Positions 41,133 through 42,723 of a DNA stretch of 42,723 nucleotides are shown here, piece after piece. Position 1 is the stretch's first letter, and each line of letters begins with the position of its first letter. The position numbers and the translations under genes were made by a program. Under the pieces are notes generated by a model. That model was not told the DNA's origin, searched no databases, and saw only the letters and a list, made by a program, of their open reading frames with translations. Source of the stretch: Pseudocoprococcus catus (GTDB lineage Bacteria; Bacillota; Clostridia; Lachnospirales; Lachnospiraceae); contig NZ_JAAXCM010000028.1 in assembly GCF_019734885.1 (NCBI RefSeq), forward strand, positions 1 to 42,723, read 5' to 3'.

Positions 41133-41633
41133 ATGAAGAGAGCATTGCTTTTTATTTTCATGACGGTTTGTGTATTAGGAATGTCCGCCTGCAGCAGCAA
41201 AGACGCCATGCCAGAAACATCAGATTCTGCCAGCAATCCGGTTCAGAATACAGATATCAGTAATCTGAATGGAGGAAAAATCTGGTCTGAACAAGATATT
41301 GTGTCGATGTTCTCTCTTGTGCAAGAAACAGATTGGGAATACATAGACTGTGTTTTAATTCCAGATCATGCTAGTGACCGTGTTGGTGCAGTACTCTTCC
41401 GGAACGATAAGGAGCAAACAAGCAATGTTGCGTTCTTTGATGCAGACGGATACTTTCAACAGTATGGCACATATGCAAGAATGTCTGACGAACCTGATTT
41501 TCAGTATCTCGGAGGTGGTGCGGTAACATTTAGGCTGGAAACAGAAGATGGTATAATCTATAACTACACGATCACAATCTCGATCGATGACAGTAATGTG
41601 AATTTTAAAGCGGAAGATGATTTGCCAAAATAA
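41133..41633 (+). CDS. Secreted lipoprotein, unknown function
   Basis: The protein has 166 residues. The signal peptide and lipobox MKRALLFIFMTVCVLGMSAC put the lipidated cysteine at residue 20. A serine-rich linker (SKDAMPETSDSASNP) follows, then a soluble domain of beta character (DWEYIDCVLIPDHASDRVGAVLF...AVTFRLETEDGIIYNYTITIS). GGAGG precedes the ATG by 7 bases. The function is unknown. It lies between mobile-element genes, a common place for cargo. Confidence 0.8.
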   Translation: MKRALLFIFMTVCVLGMSACSSKDAMPETSDSASNPVQNTDISNLNGGKIWSEQDIVSMFSLVQETDWEYIDCVLIPDHASDRVGAVLFRNDKEQTSNVAFFDADGYFQQYGTYARMSDEPDFQYLGGGAVTFRLETEDGIIYNYTITISIDDSNVNFKAEDDLPK

Positions 41634-41676
41634 ATTCCAGTTTGTCGTTCTAAAAATTCAACTGAATAATCCCAGC

Positions 41677-41725
41677 AAAAACCGCTGCTACATGGAAGCC
41701 AACAAACCATGCAACAGCGGTTTTT
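41677..41725. terminator. Convergent bidirectional terminator
   Basis: AAAAACCGCTG (41677-41687) pairs with CAGCGGTTTTT (41715-41725). It separates the lipoprotein gene from the convergent HTH gene at 41728. Confidence 0.85.
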
Positions 41726-41727
41726 CT

Positions 41728-42534
41728 TTACCGTTTTTTCCTCTGGCTGATAGGCGTTCCCATTTTCTTTGACTTTTTGAGAATACGAATGAGCCAGCGA
41801 AATTCTTCGTCTGACAGATTTTTATAGTTGATACCGAGCTGTTTACAGTAAAGGACAACCAGCTTTTCATCCCGGCTGCCCTTGAAATTTTCGACCGCTT
41901 CCAGATTTTCTTTCAGTTCATTGGCAACAGTGGTCTGGGGTGCACTCTCACTGTCCTTTTTATGGGCTTCCCGAATATCCCGGATAATGAGGTTGAGGTC
42001 ATCCAAAACCATGTGGCTGAAATATTCATCATCGCTGATATGGGCGGCTTGCAACACTTTCAAATGGGGGTCATCTTCGCCGGGGCGATACCGTTCAATG
42101 ATTTCATGCCGGACGGTATCGACAAGGGCGTTGAGGTTCTGAATCTGCATGGTGGCAATCCCGTCCACATAAATCTCAATGTCTGCAAGAAACTTGATAA
42201 AATCCTTATGAGTGGCAAGCTCACAGAGCAGACGGTTGTTAATCCGCCCACTTTTCAGAAGTGCCACCATCTCATCATTCAAATGCAGTTCCGTTAATGG
42301 CGTGTTGATCTGCTCCCGGTTCTCTGTCCGGCACAGCAGATAATCAACGGAAACTCCATAGAAGTCTGCCAGCGTGATGAGGTTGCCATGATTGATTTCT
42401 TTATAATCCTCTATTTCATAATTTCCAAGAGCTGATTTGGAAATGCCCGTCAGCTTTGATAATTCTTCCAGATTTAAGCCTTTGTCCTTGCGGAGTTCCC
42501 AAAGGCGTTCCTGTATGCTTGTTGCTCCTTTCAT
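41728..42534 (-). CDS. Xre-family transcriptional regulator with long C-terminus
   Basis: The protein has 268 residues. The N-terminal HTH_3 domain is IQERLWELRKDKGLNLEELSKLTGISKSALGNYEIEDYKEINHGNLITLADFYGVSVDYLL, residues 7-68. The C-terminal 200 residues are helical and unassigned (IKFLADIEIYVDGIATMQIQNLNALVDTV). Similar regulators sit at the edges of Clostridia mobile elements. On the minus strand a TTCCAC - 17 - TATAAT promoter (42581-42609) with TG before the -10 box lies upstream. It probably controls the element or a divergent gene right of the window. Confidence 0.85.
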   Translation of the reverse strand: MKGATSIQERLWELRKDKGLNLEELSKLTGISKSALGNYEIEDYKEINHGNLITLADFYGVSVDYLLCRTENREQINTPLTELHLNDEMVALLKSGRINNRLLCELATHKDFIKFLADIEIYVDGIATMQIQNLNALVDTVRHEIIERYRPGEDDPHLKVLQAAHISDDEYFSHMVLDDLNLIIRDIREAHKKDSESAPQTTVANELKENLEAVENFKGSRDEKLVVLYCKQLGINYKNLSDEEFRWLIRILKKSKKMGTPISQRKKR

Positions 42535-42580
42535 GGGCGCACGCTCCTTTCCGGTGGTTTGATTGCTGCCGCTTATCTGG

Positions 42581-42609
42581 ATTATATCACACTTTCCGCA
42601 ATCGTGGAA
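42581..42609 (-). promoter_or_regulatory. Promoter of the Xre regulator
   Basis: The -10 box TATAAT reads on the minus strand at 42581-42586, with TG one base upstream. The -35 hexamer TTCCAC at 42604-42609 is a weak match with 17-base spacing. Confidence 0.5.
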
Positions 42610-42723
42610 ATTTCTGATTTTTACCCCTAATTCCTACTTTGTGGACATACGGCACAGGGCACAAAAATGTTCTATGATACAGGTAGTTCATCGATGGATT
42701 ATTCCAATCGAATGACCAGCCTG

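Overview
The window looks like a chromosome segment from a gut-type anaerobic Clostridia bacterium, probably Lachnospiraceae. This rests on gene families (truncated Maff2, TnpV, PcfB, CD1115-type VirD4, DUF6017 replication-type protein, a Lachnospiraceae-like small HTH protein) and on strong Gram-positive ribosome binding sites with extended -10 promoters. No database search was possible, so the placement is inference.

Layout. 1-3.2 kb: minus-strand graveyard of Rhs polymorphic-toxin tails alternating with immunity-like genes, including two paralogous membrane immunity-like proteins. 3.5-18 kb: the centrepiece, a dense minus-strand cluster read in the order 68-aa membrane protein, DUF1284 protein, nifH-like 2, large and small nitrogenase-component-1-like subunits, hypF, then (after a structured intergenic element) hypC, hypD, (inverted-repeat element) hypE, a TM1266-type ACT-like regulator, nifH-like 1, a second large/small nitrogenase-like pair, and hydF. 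Start/stop overlaps (TGATG, ATGA) tie most neighbours together. 18-20.6 kb: truncated HTH gene and a GGDEF membrane protein. 20.6-26 kb: a scar of a conjugative coupling-protein gene, then a Ktr/Trk potassium-uptake operon (trkH, trkA, small protein, kdpD-like, kdpE-like). 26-27 kb: debris of a GNAT gene and a histidine kinase. 27.4-30.7 kb: three divergent Sir2-like genes (one truncated), a C_GCAxxG_C_C protein and a divergent Rrf2 regulator. 30.7-35.7 kb: mobilisation and acetyltransferase fragments, small metabolic or unknown genes, a DUF4143 ATPase, and a 65-bp duplicated scar. 35.66 kb: a 3' tRNA-Arg fragment that looks like the end of an integrated element. To its right are excisionase-like, replication-type, PcfB and VirD4 genes, a truncated Maff2 gene, TnpV and regulators.

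How the genes may work together. HypF, HypC, HypD and HypE are the four proteins that make the Fe(CN)2CO unit of [NiFe]-hydrogenases. HydF and the TM1266 protein belong to the [FeFe]-hydrogenase world. NifH/NifDK-like complexes are ATP-driven low-potential reductases. All are packed into one co-directional cluster without HypA/HypB, HydE/HydG, NifB/E/N or any hydrogenase subunit in the window. The most interesting reading is a metallocofactor pathway, possibly undescribed, in which a CN/CO-ligated iron unit is made by HypCDEF, processed on or by two nitrogenase-like complexes, and carried by HydF. This is a hypothesis from gene content and residue patterns, not a demonstrated function.
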